Assembly: GCF_002265265.1 (NCBI RefSeq)
Contig: NZ_NOIF01000008.1
Location: 1-61,155, forward strand
Direction: 5' to 3'
DNA from: Photobacterium sanguinicancri
GTDB taxonomy: Bacteria; Pseudomonadota; Gammaproteobacteria; Enterobacterales; Vibrionaceae
DNA: 61,155 nucleotides
Made by a program: the position numbers and the translations under genes. The notes under the pieces were generated by a model, which saw only the letters and a list, made by a program, of their open reading frames with translations, was not told the origin of the DNA and searched no databases. Position 1 is the stretch's first letter. Each line of letters begins with the position of its first letter. Below are positions 37,256-46,926 of this stretch, piece after piece.

Positions 37256-38401
37256 ATGTTGAAGAACACAAACCAAAAAAATAAAGTACGATATGCTGTA
37301 TTGTTAAGCTGCATAATGGGTCTGACTGCGTGCCAAGGGGGAAGTGCTGGAGATGATTCATCTGTGACGCCAGGGCCTACGCCTACTCCGGGACCCACAC
37401 CGAACCCAACACCAGAACCAGGGCCCACACCGATCCCGCCACCTAAGCCATTGCCGCCCACCCCTGATGTTGCGGATAACACCTTTCTTGTGGATGGCGT
37501 GAGTTTTTCCAATATATCTGACGCGCAAAATGCATTGAAAGACAATAGTACACTCGTGATTGGTAATGGCACTTATCGTCAGGGCATGACGATTCAGCCG
37601 AGTAATGTCACTATCCAAGGTAGCCCTAATACCCACTTCATAGCGGGGGCTGTGAGTGGTAAAGCGACATTTGTAATCCAAGGCAACGACACAACCATGG
37701 AGCAAATTGAGTGTAGTGGCGTCACAGTACCCGATCAAAATGGCGCTTGTATTCGTCAAGAGGGGCAGAACCTGTTACTCAAATATGCGTATTTTCACGA
37801 TAGTGAGCAAGGGATCCTTGCCCATGATGGCACTGGGACGATCCGAATTGAATACAGTCGTTTTGAAAATTTAGGCAAGGCGGGTCGAGCTCATGCGATT
37901 TATGTGAATAAAGCCGATCGTTTAGAAGTACGTTACAGTAAATTTTATAGCTCTAAAGATGAAGGGCATGAAATTAAATCCCGCGCAAAAGAAACGATCA
38001 TTGAATATAGCGAAATTGCATCGTTAACAGGTAATGATAGCCGTTTAGTCGATGTACCGAATGCAGGAAAATTAGTTATTCGCGGGAGCGTGTTAGAGCA
38101 AGGGCCAAACTCTGCAAATAACCAGCTACTCGGTTATGGTTATGAAGTGAACCCTGTTGATCCTGCAATTTCACACTCAGTAGAGATTAGAGATAATATT
38201 ATTATTTTAGAGCGTAATGGCAGTAACCATTTCTTTGGTATTTCAGACAGTGCGAAAGATGTCTCTAAGGTTGTGACCCAAAATAAATTTGTAGGCTCGA
38301 TGAATGATTCCGCTCTTTATCAAAGTGGTAACCAGTTTTATGCTGATCGCGCGGCTTTTGGTTTAGGCCCTTTTCCTGAATTGCCGAGTATCGGGCTGTA
38401 A
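37256..38401 (+). CDS. Lipoprotein with a proline-rich linker and right-handed beta-helix domain
   Basis: A 381-residue protein. The signal peptide ends in the lipobox LTAC (Cys about residue 26), then a Ser/Asp patch and a PT-rich linker of about 40 residues with repeated PGPTP units, then a right-handed beta-helix (about residues 85-375; GNGTYRQGMTI, VTIQGSP, LEVRYSKF and similar strands). The fold recalls polysaccharide lyases of the PL6 or chondroitinase B group, but no catalytic Lys/Arg pair can be assigned by eye. The start at 37256 gives a normal lipoprotein signal, although the binding site is poor. Its position at the edge of the XrtA polysaccharide cluster suggests a polymer-binding or lyase role. 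Confidence 0.75.
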   Translation: MLKNTNQKNKVRYAVLLSCIMGLTACQGGSAGDDSSVTPGPTPTPGPTPNPTPEPGPTPIPPPKPLPPTPDVADNTFLVDGVSFSNISDAQNALKDNSTLVIGNGTYRQGMTIQPSNVTIQGSPNTHFIAGAVSGKATFVIQGNDTTMEQIECSGVTVPDQNGACIRQEGQNLLLKYAYFHDSEQGILAHDGTGTIRIEYSRFENLGKAGRAHAIYVNKADRLEVRYSKFYSSKDEGHEIKSRAKETIIEYSEIASLTGNDSRLVDVPNAGKLVIRGSVLEQGPNSANNQLLGYGYEVNPVDPAISHSVEIRDNIIILERNGSNHFFGISDSAKDVSKVVTQNKFVGSMNDSALYQSGNQFYADRAAFGLGPFPELPSIGL

Positions 38402-38457
38402 CGAACTATCGTGAGTTGCTTTAAGGTAACTAATGTAGTGAAGATAATGTGATCGAG

Positions 38458-38479
38458 AAGGCCAGCAATTGCTGGCCTT
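38458..38479. terminator. Terminator between the beta-helix lipoprotein and vanZ
   Basis: A perfect 22-bp palindrome centred on AATT (AAGGCCAGCAA and TTGCTGGCCTT), followed by TCTTGTCTG, so it can end the rightward lipoprotein transcript and the convergent leftward one. Confidence 0.8.
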
Positions 38480-38520
38480 TCTTGTCTGTGTATTGGTGAC
38501 AGACAATAAACAGTAAAAAA

Positions 38521-38925
38521 CTACTTATTTCGTCGTGCTGATTTATAGAACAGCATAAACCCAATAACGACACCCATTACATTGGCGATAGCATCTAGCC
38601 ATGAGGCTTCACGATTTAAAATAAACTGTCCTTGGCAAAACTCAAGAAACAGTCCATAGGCTGATAGCGCGATGCACAGTGAGATAAATTTGTGGAAGGA
38701 TAAACCCAACTGGCTAGCAAGTATTACGAATAAACCGTAAGCCCCTAGATGAAGCATCTTATCTAGAAATAAGATGCCGTATTGTTTTAAATCTAACAGA
38801 CTGTCTGTTTCTGCCCCCGCAGCAAGTGATATTAGCGTTATAAAAACGAAATAACAGCTAAAAGCCCCCCAAGCAATATAGACCTTCAGCAGTTTGTACT
38901 GAGGTGCTAACCAATATGATTTCAT
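38521..38925 (-). CDS. VanZ-like membrane protein
   Basis: A 134-residue protein with four hydrophobic segments; the LDKMLHLGAYGLFVILASQ segment and the later SWLDAIANVMGVVIGFMLF segment match the VanZ-like family. VanZ-like proteins are common near exopolysaccharide loci and have no established enzymatic role. It begins 4 bp downstream of the protease gene stop, so the two are co-transcribed. Confidence 0.8.
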   Translation of the reverse strand: MKSYWLAPQYKLLKVYIAWGAFSCYFVFITLISLAAGAETDSLLDLKQYGILFLDKMLHLGAYGLFVILASQLGLSFHKFISLCIALSAYGLFLEFCQGQFILNREASWLDAIANVMGVVIGFMLFYKSARRNK

Positions 38926-38929
38926 ATTC

Positions 38930-39724
38930 TTAATTTAGTGCCGTGCGTTTAATCAGTTGTTGTAAATGCTTTACAGGGATCGCATAAGTGATATCACTAG
39001 GATTGGTAAGTGCGGACTCTTTGGTTGATTTTAGTAGCACTTTATTAACGATGGCAATCACGCTGCCCGTTGCAGGGTGATAAACCGGACTACCACTATT
39101 TCCAGGGTAAGCTGTGGCATCTAATTGGTAGACCATGTAGGGGTTTTTAAGGTGCTTAAGCTGTTTTATCGTTAGTTCTTTTGCATTTCTTGCGGGAATC
39201 GCAACGGGTGTAATACTCGAAATCATGCCTTTATGAGTAACAGGATAAAGCCCTAAAATGGCGCCGATAGGGAATCCTGTAAAGGGGTATTCTTCACCTT
39301 CCCTAACCTGAAAGTTGGCCATCGATAGGGTGGGTATTGCTTTACCGGTGATTTTTAATAAGGCTAAATCATGCTTTTCATCACGGGCAATAACACGCGC
39401 ATTTCGAACGTCGGGGCTTTTTCCTTGACCAACAAAAACAACAAACTGCGTTTTACCATCGTTCAGTAATCGACTGGGTACCACATGCGCATTGGTTGCG
39501 ATGATCTGGCTCTTCGTTGATTGACTAGAGATGCGAACGGCAAAACCTGTACCTAATAACTGCGCGCGCGGTGTCGCGAGCTTGTTATAGATCCCAATAC
39601 CGACAATGGCAGGTTTTACTTTGCTGATGGTATCTGGCAAGGCTGCAGTGGCTGTTATCGGTATGCTAATAGCCATCATAAGCAGTAAAGTGAACAATGC
39701 CTGGAATCTGTGAGTCGTTTTCAT
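38930..39724 (-). CDS. Exported trypsin-like serine protease
   Basis: A 264-residue protein with a signal peptide (about 28 residues, ending TATA) and a trypsin-like fold. Catalytic residues are visible as His in ATNAHVV, Asp in KHDLALLKI and Ser in YPGNSGSPVY. There is no PDZ domain, so it is a single-domain protease in the periplasm or outside. It is upstream of vanZ, and downstream of prsT with a terminator between. In other XrtA loci such proteases appear, but the substrate is unknown. Confidence 0.85.
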   Translation of the reverse strand: MKTTHRFQALFTLLLMMAISIPITATAALPDTISKVKPAIVGIGIYNKLATPRAQLLGTGFAVRISSQSTKSQIIATNAHVVPSRLLNDGKTQFVVFVGQGKSPDVRNARVIARDEKHDLALLKITGKAIPTLSMANFQVREGEEYPFTGFPIGAILGLYPVTHKGMISSITPVAIPARNAKELTIKQLKHLKNPYMVYQLDATAYPGNSGSPVYHPATGSVIAIVNKVLLKSTKESALTNPSDITYAIPVKHLQQLIKRTALN

Positions 39725-39814
39725 AATCGCACCTGTTTAAACATCGGAAGAGAGGGGGAGGGGCTCTTCATGTGTATTTTTACTGAACCTTCTATTGCTA
39801 GTCATGATGCTAAA

Positions 39815-39833
39815 ACCGCCCTATTCGGGCGGT
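39815..39833 (-). terminator. Terminator of prsT
   Basis: ACCGCCC and GGGCGGT form a 7-bp stem with a 5-nt loop, followed on the minus strand by TTTTAG. It lies 25 bp after the prsT stop. Confidence 0.8.
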
Positions 39834-39857
39834 AAGCATAGGATGAGATTTATGGCA

Positions 39858-42641
39858 CTAATTGACAGCTGTCAGTTTATTTTGGAGCTGGCCTTTTATC
39901 GCCATTAAGCGAGGATCTGAGGTGTTGATTTTTTCCAACACATCTTTGGCGTTATCTGCTTGCTTATTTTCCAATAAACTTTCGGCATAGTGCAGTGCAA
40001 TCTCGGCATCATCATGTTTCTTAGCGTAGGCTTCTTTCAGCGGCTGAAGCGAGGGTGCGATTTGCCCTGATTTCAGCAAGCAATAGCCGTAGGTATCTAA
40101 TACTTCAGGAATATTACCGCGCTTCGCTGCTAAATCATGTGCTTTATTGGCTGAGCTACATGCTTTGTTGAAATCACCTTTTTCAAGGTATAACCAAGCA
40201 ATATTGTTCAGTGCAATAATATTGTTTGGCTCTCTTTGTAAAATTGTTTCGTACTGACCGATTGCTTCATCGGGGCGGTATTTCACTTGTAGGTCGGCTA
40301 ATCGAATCTGTAAGGAATCGGCTTTGTTGCCATATTCGTTGATAACCGATTTTAAGAATTTAATGGCTTGATCTGTTTTGCCCGACATTTCATAAGCGAC
40401 GGCTAAATCAGCGGCTGAATCTGGATTTGGAAGCGTGTCATAACGCTGTTCTAGCGCTTGAATAGCTTCTGGGTACGCTTTGTTTTGTAGGTAGATCATC
40501 GCCTGTAAACGCAAGAAGTAAGCGGTTTGTTTAATTTCATCTGACTGCTGATTTAATAAGACTTGGCTTTGTTCACTTTTGCCGGTTTTAAGTAGCAGGC
40601 CAGCTTGCATAAGGGTAAATCGTGTATCGTTGATAAACAGGCTGCGTGCTTTTTCTGTTAGCTTTAAGCTGTTATCTGCTCTATTTACAAGCTCATTAAG
40701 TTGTATGTTTTTAATGTATGCATTTGGGTTAAGGGGCTCTTTTAGTAGCCACTGACTGTAGTAGGTGAGCGCGTTATCATAATCTCGTTGTTGGTTATAG
40801 AGATCGCCAAGTAAGCGTAAAGAACTGCTGTTTTGATTATGGGGTGAAATAGTTTCAAGTAATTCAATGGCATCTTGATACTCAGTACTGATAGCGAGCG
40901 TAGTTGCTTTTTGAATTTTTAAGCCATCGTTATCTTGATCTGCTGCGCGTTGCTCATCGATGATTTGACTGAAATCAGCCATCTTATCGGCTTGGTAAGC
41001 AAAACGAATAATATGGCGGAAGACCATAGGGTTTGTTGGCTCGAGCTGATACGCTTTTATTGCGAGAGAGTAGGCCGCTTCTGGGCCTTTTTGTTTATCG
41101 GCGAGCTGCGCAATGGCGAGGTGGGCTTGGATGTTTTCACCATCGGCTGCTAATACCTTTTGATACCATTCTTTTGCTTTATCTGGCTGTTGTTTTATTT
41201 GGTTTATTAACCCTTTTAGTAACATTGCCTGAGCGTTAGCAGGACTTTCAGCTAACCAATCATCAACTGTTTTTTCTGAATCATCGACCTTACCCATCTT
41301 CAAGTAAAAATAGGCTAAGCCTAGCTTGGCTTCTTTCAAATCAGGGTTGATTTTTAATGCTTGTTGTAGAGTATCAAGCCCGCCAGTGTCATTATTGGCA
41401 AGCTGGATTAGCCCCAATTTCACTTGGCTATTACTTGACCCATTAGCAGACGCTTTGTGTGCGAGAGCAAGCGCTTCATCTTCACGGCCTAAACGCGCGA
41501 GTTCTACACTCATAGAAGAAAGGAAGGTACTATCTTGCTCTGTTTGCCCGTTAAAGTTACTTAGAGTGCTCATCGCATCATCAATGTCACCAAGCTTAAA
41601 TTGAGTGATGGTGTATAGGCGTTTTACAAAGTGATTATCGGGAACCAGTGGGTCTATCTTTTTGAAGTGTTCATTCGCTTGTTCAAACTTACCTTGCTGG
41701 AAGGCAACCACACCGGAAATAAGGTAAGTGGATACGTTTTGAGAGCCGTTTTGAATGGCAAGATCAGCATGTACTTTAGCTTCGTCACTATCTCCCTCTG
41801 CGTAGAGTATATTTGCTTTTAGTTCATTAACGATGACGTGGCTATTTGACATTTTCAGCAGGTTGCTAACGTATTTATCTGCATCTTTATAAGCTTCATC
41901 TCTGACAAGTGCTTGCGCGAGGTATAGCGTGTATTGAATCGCATCTGGTGCGTTATCCACGGCTTTTTGATAGCTCCGAGCCGCTGATTTATTATCACCT
42001 TTCGCTGTCTCTAAATGTCCTTTTAATAGCCAAGCATCACTGCTTGTACTGTGCTCTTTAACGATGTTATTTACAATGTAAAGTGCCGAATCAATGTTCT
42101 CGTTGGCTGCATCGAGTGTTGCGCGTCCGATGGACTGATACAGGGTGTCTTGGCCTGCGTTTTCAGCAAGAGAAAGGCTGTATTGCGCCTCTTCCATTTT
42201 CCCTTGCTTAAGAAGGGCGAGTGCTTTAAATGCCAGCAATTCGGTTTTAACGCTCTGCTCTGTGGTTCGCGTGTTATCAACTAATTCGATTAATGCTTCT
42301 GTTTTATCTTGTCCTAGCAATGCTTGAGCAACAAGAGGAGATAATGAATCACTGTCGCCTTTCAAGCGTAGGGCTTTTTCGAGTTCTTTTTCAGCAGATG
42401 CAAAATTACCGCGTTCAAGATAAATTTGGCCAAGTATCTGCCGTGCTTGGCTATCTTTTGGTGCCTGTTTAATGGCATTTTTTAATTCAATAATAGCGGC
42501 GTTGGTATCTTGGTCTTCAAGATAGGTTTGCGCTTGCTGGAGATATTCTTCGGTAGATTTATCATTACATGCCGCCAAAGAAAGCGTTATGAAACTGGCT
42601 AAAGCGAGTCGGGTGAAAGTTTTGCTTTTATTGTGAGTCAT
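39858..42641 (-). CDS. prsT: PrsT-type TPR-repeat lipoprotein of XrtA/PEP-CTERM loci
   Basis: A 927-residue protein with a lipoprotein signal (SFITLSLAAC) and TPR repeats along almost the whole length (A-x-x-L-x-x-G/A motifs such as AIIELKNAIKQAPKDSQARQ, with many P-x-A endings). Length, lipobox and repeat content match the PrsT family that accompanies exosortase A loci and is thought to help export or assemble exopolysaccharide. The start at 42641 follows GGGAT; an ATG six bases earlier overlaps that site. It is transcribed leftward and ends at a terminator. It faces the CelD-like gene across about 157 bp. Confidence 0.85.
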   Translation of the reverse strand: MTHNKSKTFTRLALASFITLSLAACNDKSTEEYLQQAQTYLEDQDTNAAIIELKNAIKQAPKDSQARQILGQIYLERGNFASAEKELEKALRLKGDSDSLSPLVAQALLGQDKTEALIELVDNTRTTEQSVKTELLAFKALALLKQGKMEEAQYSLSLAENAGQDTLYQSIGRATLDAANENIDSALYIVNNIVKEHSTSSDAWLLKGHLETAKGDNKSAARSYQKAVDNAPDAIQYTLYLAQALVRDEAYKDADKYVSNLLKMSNSHVIVNELKANILYAEGDSDEAKVHADLAIQNGSQNVSTYLISGVVAFQQGKFEQANEHFKKIDPLVPDNHFVKRLYTITQFKLGDIDDAMSTLSNFNGQTEQDSTFLSSMSVELARLGREDEALALAHKASANGSSNSQVKLGLIQLANNDTGGLDTLQQALKINPDLKEAKLGLAYFYLKMGKVDDSEKTVDDWLAESPANAQAMLLKGLINQIKQQPDKAKEWYQKVLAADGENIQAHLAIAQLADKQKGPEAAYSLAIKAYQLEPTNPMVFRHIIRFAYQADKMADFSQIIDEQRAADQDNDGLKIQKATTLAISTEYQDAIELLETISPHNQNSSSLRLLGDLYNQQRDYDNALTYYSQWLLKEPLNPNAYIKNIQLNELVNRADNSLKLTEKARSLFINDTRFTLMQAGLLLKTGKSEQSQVLLNQQSDEIKQTAYFLRLQAMIYLQNKAYPEAIQALEQRYDTLPNPDSAADLAVAYEMSGKTDQAIKFLKSVINEYGNKADSLQIRLADLQVKYRPDEAIGQYETILQREPNNIIALNNIAWLYLEKGDFNKACSSANKAHDLAAKRGNIPEVLDTYGYCLLKSGQIAPSLQPLKEAYAKKHDDAEIALHYAESLLENKQADNAKDVLEKINTSDPRLMAIKGQLQNKLTAVN

Positions 42642-42668
42642 AAGCATCCCTGTGATGACAAAAAATTG

Positions 42669-42730
42669 CTGGACATTTTTATGATAGACCTAAATAAGTT
42701 TGTCAGCGCAAAGAATTGAAGGATGTCCAG
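42669..42730. repeat. Inverted repeat in the divergent prsT/CelD-like promoter region
   Basis: CTGGACAT (42669-42676) and ATGTCCAG (42723-42730) are exact complements 46 nt apart, in the gap between two divergent genes. They could be operators for one regulator; no family can be named. Confidence 0.4.
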
Positions 42731-42798
42731 TACTTTACATTATTGATTGCTACTCTTAGTTAATAGGCAGAGGACGCTGTTGAAAGATGGATGGTTGA

Positions 42799-43923
42799 AT
42801 GGATTACCAAAATCAGATTGAGTGCGAATGGTTACATAGCCCTTCGATAAACGAAGTAAAAGATCAGTGGCTGGCGCTTGAACCTAATACCAAGCCCAAT
42901 CCCTTTATTTCATGGTGTTGGATTGGGCCATGGCTCGAAACCTTTGTTGATGATTTTTGGTTACTAACGGCCTGCAACAGTGACCAAGTAGTCGGGCTCG
43001 GCATTTTTACGGTGAAACAGAAAAGAAATTGGTTGGGGCAAAGTTACAACCATTATTCTTTGCATCGACTCGGAGATGAACAAGCCGATCAAATTTGGAT
43101 TGAATATAATGACTTCCTTCTTGAGTGCGAACATGAAGCGCAAATAAGAGAAGCGATGTTTAGTGCCGTTAAACTAAGGCTGCAACCGAGAGACTGTTTA
43201 TCCGTAGGAGCAAGCCGCGAAGAGGTTATTTTTCATGATGCTTTTATAACGGATCAGACGAGGACGATGTTCCCGCGAACGGTATGGCAAAGCTCCAGTT
43301 ATTTTATCGATTTTAAACGATTAAATAGTAATGGCCAGACGCTAGATGAATCGCTGTCGAAAAGTGCACGTAAGCAAATACGGCGAAGTATTAAAAAGTA
43401 TGAGCGCAGCGGGTTTTTAAAAGTGCATACAGCAGATTCTTGTGAAAAGGCGTTAATATTGTTTGAGCAGGCTAAGCATAGGCACATGAATCGCTGGGGG
43501 AGTAATCTCGGGGAGAGTGGCTTTGCGAATCCTGAATTTGTTCAATTTCATCAGGCTTTTATTCGTCATAATTTCTCAAAAGGTATGATACAAATCCACC
43601 GAGTTACAGCGGGTGAAAGTGATCTAGGTATTATTTATAACTTTCATTTTGGCGGCGTGGTTTATTTCTATTTAAGTGCACTTTCATATAGTGATGATCC
43701 GCAGCTAAAGCCTGGATTAGTTGCCCATTATTTATTGATCGAACAGGCACTTGCTGGTGGGATGAAAATGTATGATTTTATGGGGGGAGAGGCTCGATAC
43801 AAACAAACATTTTCAAACAACCGTCAGCGACTTTCGATAATAGAATATCACCAGCCACATTTTGCCCTATCGCTACAAAATATGGCTAGGAGTGCTAAGC
43901 GTCTTATGGTTCAAAGCAGCTGA
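42799..43923 (+). CDS. CelD/BcsL-type GNAT acyltransferase
   Basis: A 374-residue cytoplasmic protein with a C-terminal FemAB/GNAT-like fold (Acetyltransf_6 type). LIIYN-type strands are replaced by LGIIYNFHFGGVVYFYLSAL and LVAHYLLIEQALAGGMKMYDFM followed by GEARYKQTFS, the conserved end of CelD proteins. The basic helix KSARKQIRRSIKKYERSG is also typical. Such enzymes acylate a sugar or amino acid in cellulose and exopolysaccharide loci. It ends with a 20-bp overlap of the convergent beta-helix gene. Confidence 0.75.
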   Translation: MDYQNQIECEWLHSPSINEVKDQWLALEPNTKPNPFISWCWIGPWLETFVDDFWLLTACNSDQVVGLGIFTVKQKRNWLGQSYNHYSLHRLGDEQADQIWIEYNDFLLECEHEAQIREAMFSAVKLRLQPRDCLSVGASREEVIFHDAFITDQTRTMFPRTVWQSSSYFIDFKRLNSNGQTLDESLSKSARKQIRRSIKKYERSGFLKVHTADSCEKALILFEQAKHRHMNRWGSNLGESGFANPEFVQFHQAFIRHNFSKGMIQIHRVTAGESDLGIIYNFHFGGVVYFYLSALSYSDDPQLKPGLVAHYLLIEQALAGGMKMYDFMGGEARYKQTFSNNRQRLSIIEYHQPHFALSLQNMARSAKRLMVQSS

Positions 43924-45391
43924 TTGCCTCTTTAAATGCTCCCATAAAGGTGTCTCCATTCAATACTGGGTTTCCACAAAAATCATGCAATGGTGTCTTA
44001 CCTGTTGATTCACTCGTCGTTAGAAACGGGTAGGGCGTTTCTGTACGGGTAAGTGCTTTCGTGGGTGTGAAGTCGCCGACAGAAGGCGCTTTAAACCAAC
44101 CATCCAGTTTCTCGCCGCCACCCCAAAAATCTTTGCGCAATACTGTATTGTTGAATTGTTCAGCAACGCCTTTATCTCGTTCTCTTATGCTACCGCTTAA
44201 GATGTTATTGGTAACTAAAGCGGTTGATTGCCTAAAGCGAACATCAATACCACTGGTGTTATACAGGATATTGTTATTGACGATACTGTCTTTCCCTTGG
44301 TTGATATACACCCCAACATCGTTGCAATGCATCATAATATTGTTGCGGACAACAGAAAGGTTTGTTTCAAAATTTGATTTATCTCGTCTGGTGGCGCGTT
44401 TCATTCCTCCGCCCCCCAAAGAAACACCAACTTGATAACCCCCATAATCATTACTTGTACTGTTACAGACGATGAGGTTGTTTTCGATCACACCATTATT
44501 AGAGCCCCCTTTGATAAAAGCGCCATAACTGACTTGATTGCCCCCCAACTTAATAAAGTCTCTAATAATATTGTTGTTAAGTACCCAACTGTTACCTGAA
44601 TCGAGGTTAATGGGAGTGACTGAGCTGGAAGACTCACTGGGTTCGGTAAAGTAGAAATAATTATGAGAAACTTTGCCAAAATCAGGATAGTTGTTGTTAA
44701 CTCCGTTAACTTTTATAGCGGCGTTAAAATCCACAAACTCATTATGAGTGATTTGTAAATTATCGGCATGCCCGACAATATGCATTGCATGCTCACAGTG
44801 AGGTTGGCAGTTCCCAATGAAGCGCAGCCCTGTGATAATCCAGTTGGGCCTATTGATAAATAAACCTTCTAACGTACTGAGTTCTAAGTTCACCTTCCCT
44901 GCAGTTTCAGCCCTAACGATAACGGGGTTATTTGCTGTAGGATAAGCAAGGCTACTGTTGATCCGTTTTTGTTCAAGGTAGTAATCACCATTTTTGATGA
45001 CTATTTCCATACCGGGTTGTGCGGTATTAATGGCTTTAATGATGTCTTGTTCATTATCGACAATAATAGAGCGACTCACACTGGGAAGGTCAGCATATGC
45101 TGTAGAGAAGTTAGGGCCTACCGTTGGCCAATTGCTACTATCAAACTCTCGCCAAAAATAGTTGTTGGTCGTTAGCGTTTCACTGGCGTTTAATAGGGTG
45201 TCACCTGCGATAGCAACAGTAGGGTAATCTTTTTTTATCGTATGTCCAATACGTTGGAGTGTCTCAGGAAGCGCTTCTGCTTGGTTGCTAACTTGGTTGT
45301 AAACGCTATAACCCAAAAAAATGATAAGGATATGGGCGAAAAGACCAACGGCGGCAAAGTAGCTTTTTATACTGTTTATTGGGAACTTCAT
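43904..45391 (-). CDS. Right-handed beta-helix protein, PL6/chondroitinase B-like
   Basis: A 495-residue protein with an N-terminal membrane segment (about residues 13-31, FAAVGLFAHILIIFLGYSV) and a beta-helix. MEIVIKNGDYYLEQ, NPVIVRAETAGKV and ITGLRFIGNC are typical of alginate lyases and chondroitinase B of family PL6. The ribosome binding site is GAGG. It follows the flippase gene by 29 bp. A lyase that trims or degrades the nascent polymer is a reasonable guess; catalysis is not shown. Confidence 0.75.
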   Translation of the reverse strand: MKFPINSIKSYFAAVGLFAHILIIFLGYSVYNQVSNQAEALPETLQRIGHTIKKDYPTVAIAGDTLLNASETLTTNNYFWREFDSSNWPTVGPNFSTAYADLPSVSRSIIVDNEQDIIKAINTAQPGMEIVIKNGDYYLEQKRINSSLAYPTANNPVIVRAETAGKVNLELSTLEGLFINRPNWIITGLRFIGNCQPHCEHAMHIVGHADNLQITHNEFVDFNAAIKVNGVNNNYPDFGKVSHNYFYFTEPSESSSSVTPINLDSGNSWVLNNNIIRDFIKLGGNQVSYGAFIKGGSNNGVIENNLIVCNSTSNDYGGYQVGVSLGGGGMKRATRRDKSNFETNLSVVRNNIMMHCNDVGVYINQGKDSIVNNNILYNTSGIDVRFRQSTALVTNNILSGSIRERDKGVAEQFNNTVLRKDFWGGGEKLDGWFKAPSVGDFTPTKALTRTETPYPFLTTSESTGKTPLHDFCGNPVLNGDTFMGAFKEAISCFEP

Positions 45392-45420
45392 ATTTGCCTC
45401 ATTGAGTCTGATTAGCGTTA

Positions 45421-46926
45421 TTACATCTGTTTAGCATCTGACTTTGTTAGTTTTTGCCAAACCATCATTTTTAGTTTACTAAGTTGAAGTGAAATAAGGG
45501 CATAGGTCGTGGAATGGTTTTTAAATAGGGTGATAAAGCTGATTAATACAGCAACGTAAATAGAGGTGTAGACAAAACTTGTTGCTAATACACATAGCAG
45601 ATTAGTCACTTCATTTATGAGTAACAGCTGAAACGGTGCTGTGATCAAGTAAGCCGCGCCCGAAGCAATGACAAAGGGGAGCGATTCGAGAAGATAGGCC
45701 GCAACAGATAAAGAGATCAGGCGTTGCAACACGAAAAGCAGAACAAGGCAACTTACTGCTGTTAGTATTATCCTAGCAATAACAAGCGCTTCAATGTCCC
45801 CCCAGTACACAGCAAGAAATAAGACAATACTCGAGACAATGGCTGTTATTAACTCAAATTTGAAGAGAAACTTTATTTTATCAAGCAACGTTAATACATC
45901 AAAAAGCGCAAATAAGAGTATGCGTGTAATTAATAACGGTGCAGCAATCGGTAAGAGGTTAGCAACGACAGACCATTTTTCAGCACTACCTAATGCTATT
46001 ATCACAAGCTGCTCAGCGTTTATCGCTAACAAGCCCGTCAACAGTATGACAACGACACTGGTGGTAATTAAGGTGTTGTGAAAAATGGTCGTGAATTGTG
46101 GTGATTTCCTGTCAAGTTGACCAAGACCAGGGTAAAGTATTGATATAAATGGCAAAACAAGAACATCTGATGCTGTCTCATATATTCTCTGGGTGATACT
46201 AAATGCACCTAACGCTGCTGAACCAACAAATTTTGATATTATGAGTTGATCGCATTTGTTGTTGAAATAATTGACGATGCCTTTTAGTAATGTCCACTGA
46301 GAGAACGAAATTTGTTTGTTCAATCGACTTAAACAGAGTGCTGGTCGGTAGCTGGAAAAATAATAACTTGTTGTCGTGATAATAGCGAAATAACTCACCA
46401 TGCCAACAATATAGGCCCAATATGTCGGGGTTATTAAAATTAGAATGAGTGTTATTATAAAGGAGGTTATTTTTGCGCTTGCATCCCAGAACATCAACGT
46501 TTTAAATGCCATGTCTTTTTTTAATAGCGCAATGCCAATATTGGCAAAGGCGAGAAAGAGTGGAATTAATGCTAACGCTTTTAATATATTCTCAAGCTGT
46601 GGTTCATTAAAATAAGAGGCAGTCCAGCTTGAAAAGCTAAATATAGTTAAAGCAATAAGCAGTTTAATAATGAGTTGAATAGTCCACGCGGTGTTGATGT
46701 CTTCAGAGTCTGGGTCAACCTCTTTAATTAAGTAGGCTTCAGTACCTAATCGAGAAAATAGGTCAAAAAAAGCGGTAACTAAGGTCGCGGTTGCGATAAG
46801 CCCGAATTCATCAACGGATAGAATTCGAGCGAAAATTAGCATGGTAAGTATGCCAACAGCAGAAGATACCCACGAGGCGATGGTTAGCCAGAAAGAAGCT
46901 GAAGCTAATTTTTTTACGAAAGACAT
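45421..46926 (-). CDS. Wzx-type polysaccharide flippase
   Basis: A 501-residue inner-membrane protein with about 14 membrane segments. The N-terminal SASFWLTIASWVSSAVGILT and the FARILSVDEFGLIATATLV segment match the lipid-III flippase family (Wzx, MOP superfamily). It would move the undecaprenyl-linked repeat unit to the periplasm. It overlaps hddC by 13 bp (ATG inside hddC), so it is translationally linked to the heptose genes. Confidence 0.85.
   Translation of the reverse strand: MSFVKKLASASFWLTIASWVSSAVGILTMLIFARILSVDEFGLIATATLVTAFFDLFSRLGTEAYLIKEVDPDSEDINTAWTIQLIIKLLIALTIFSFSSWTASYFNEPQLENILKALALIPLFLAFANIGIALLKKDMAFKTLMFWDASAKITSFIITLILILITPTYWAYIVGMVSYFAIITTTSYYFSSYRPALCLSRLNKQISFSQWTLLKGIVNYFNNKCDQLIISKFVGSAALGAFSITQRIYETASDVLVLPFISILYPGLGQLDRKSPQFTTIFHNTLITTSVVVILLTGLLAINAEQLVIIALGSAEKWSVVANLLPIAAPLLITRILLFALFDVLTLLDKIKFLFKFELITAIVSSIVLFLAVYWGDIEALVIARIILTAVSCLVLLFVLQRLISLSVAAYLLESLPFVIASGAAYLITAPFQLLLINEVTNLLCVLATSFVYTSIYVAVLISFITLFKNHSTTYALISLQLSKLKMMVWQKLTKSDAKQM

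Noticed and set aside
37132..37759. Minus-strand frames rich in Gly and Val opposite the PT-rich linker.
   Set aside because: They are the antisense reading of the PGPTP repeats of the lipoprotein.
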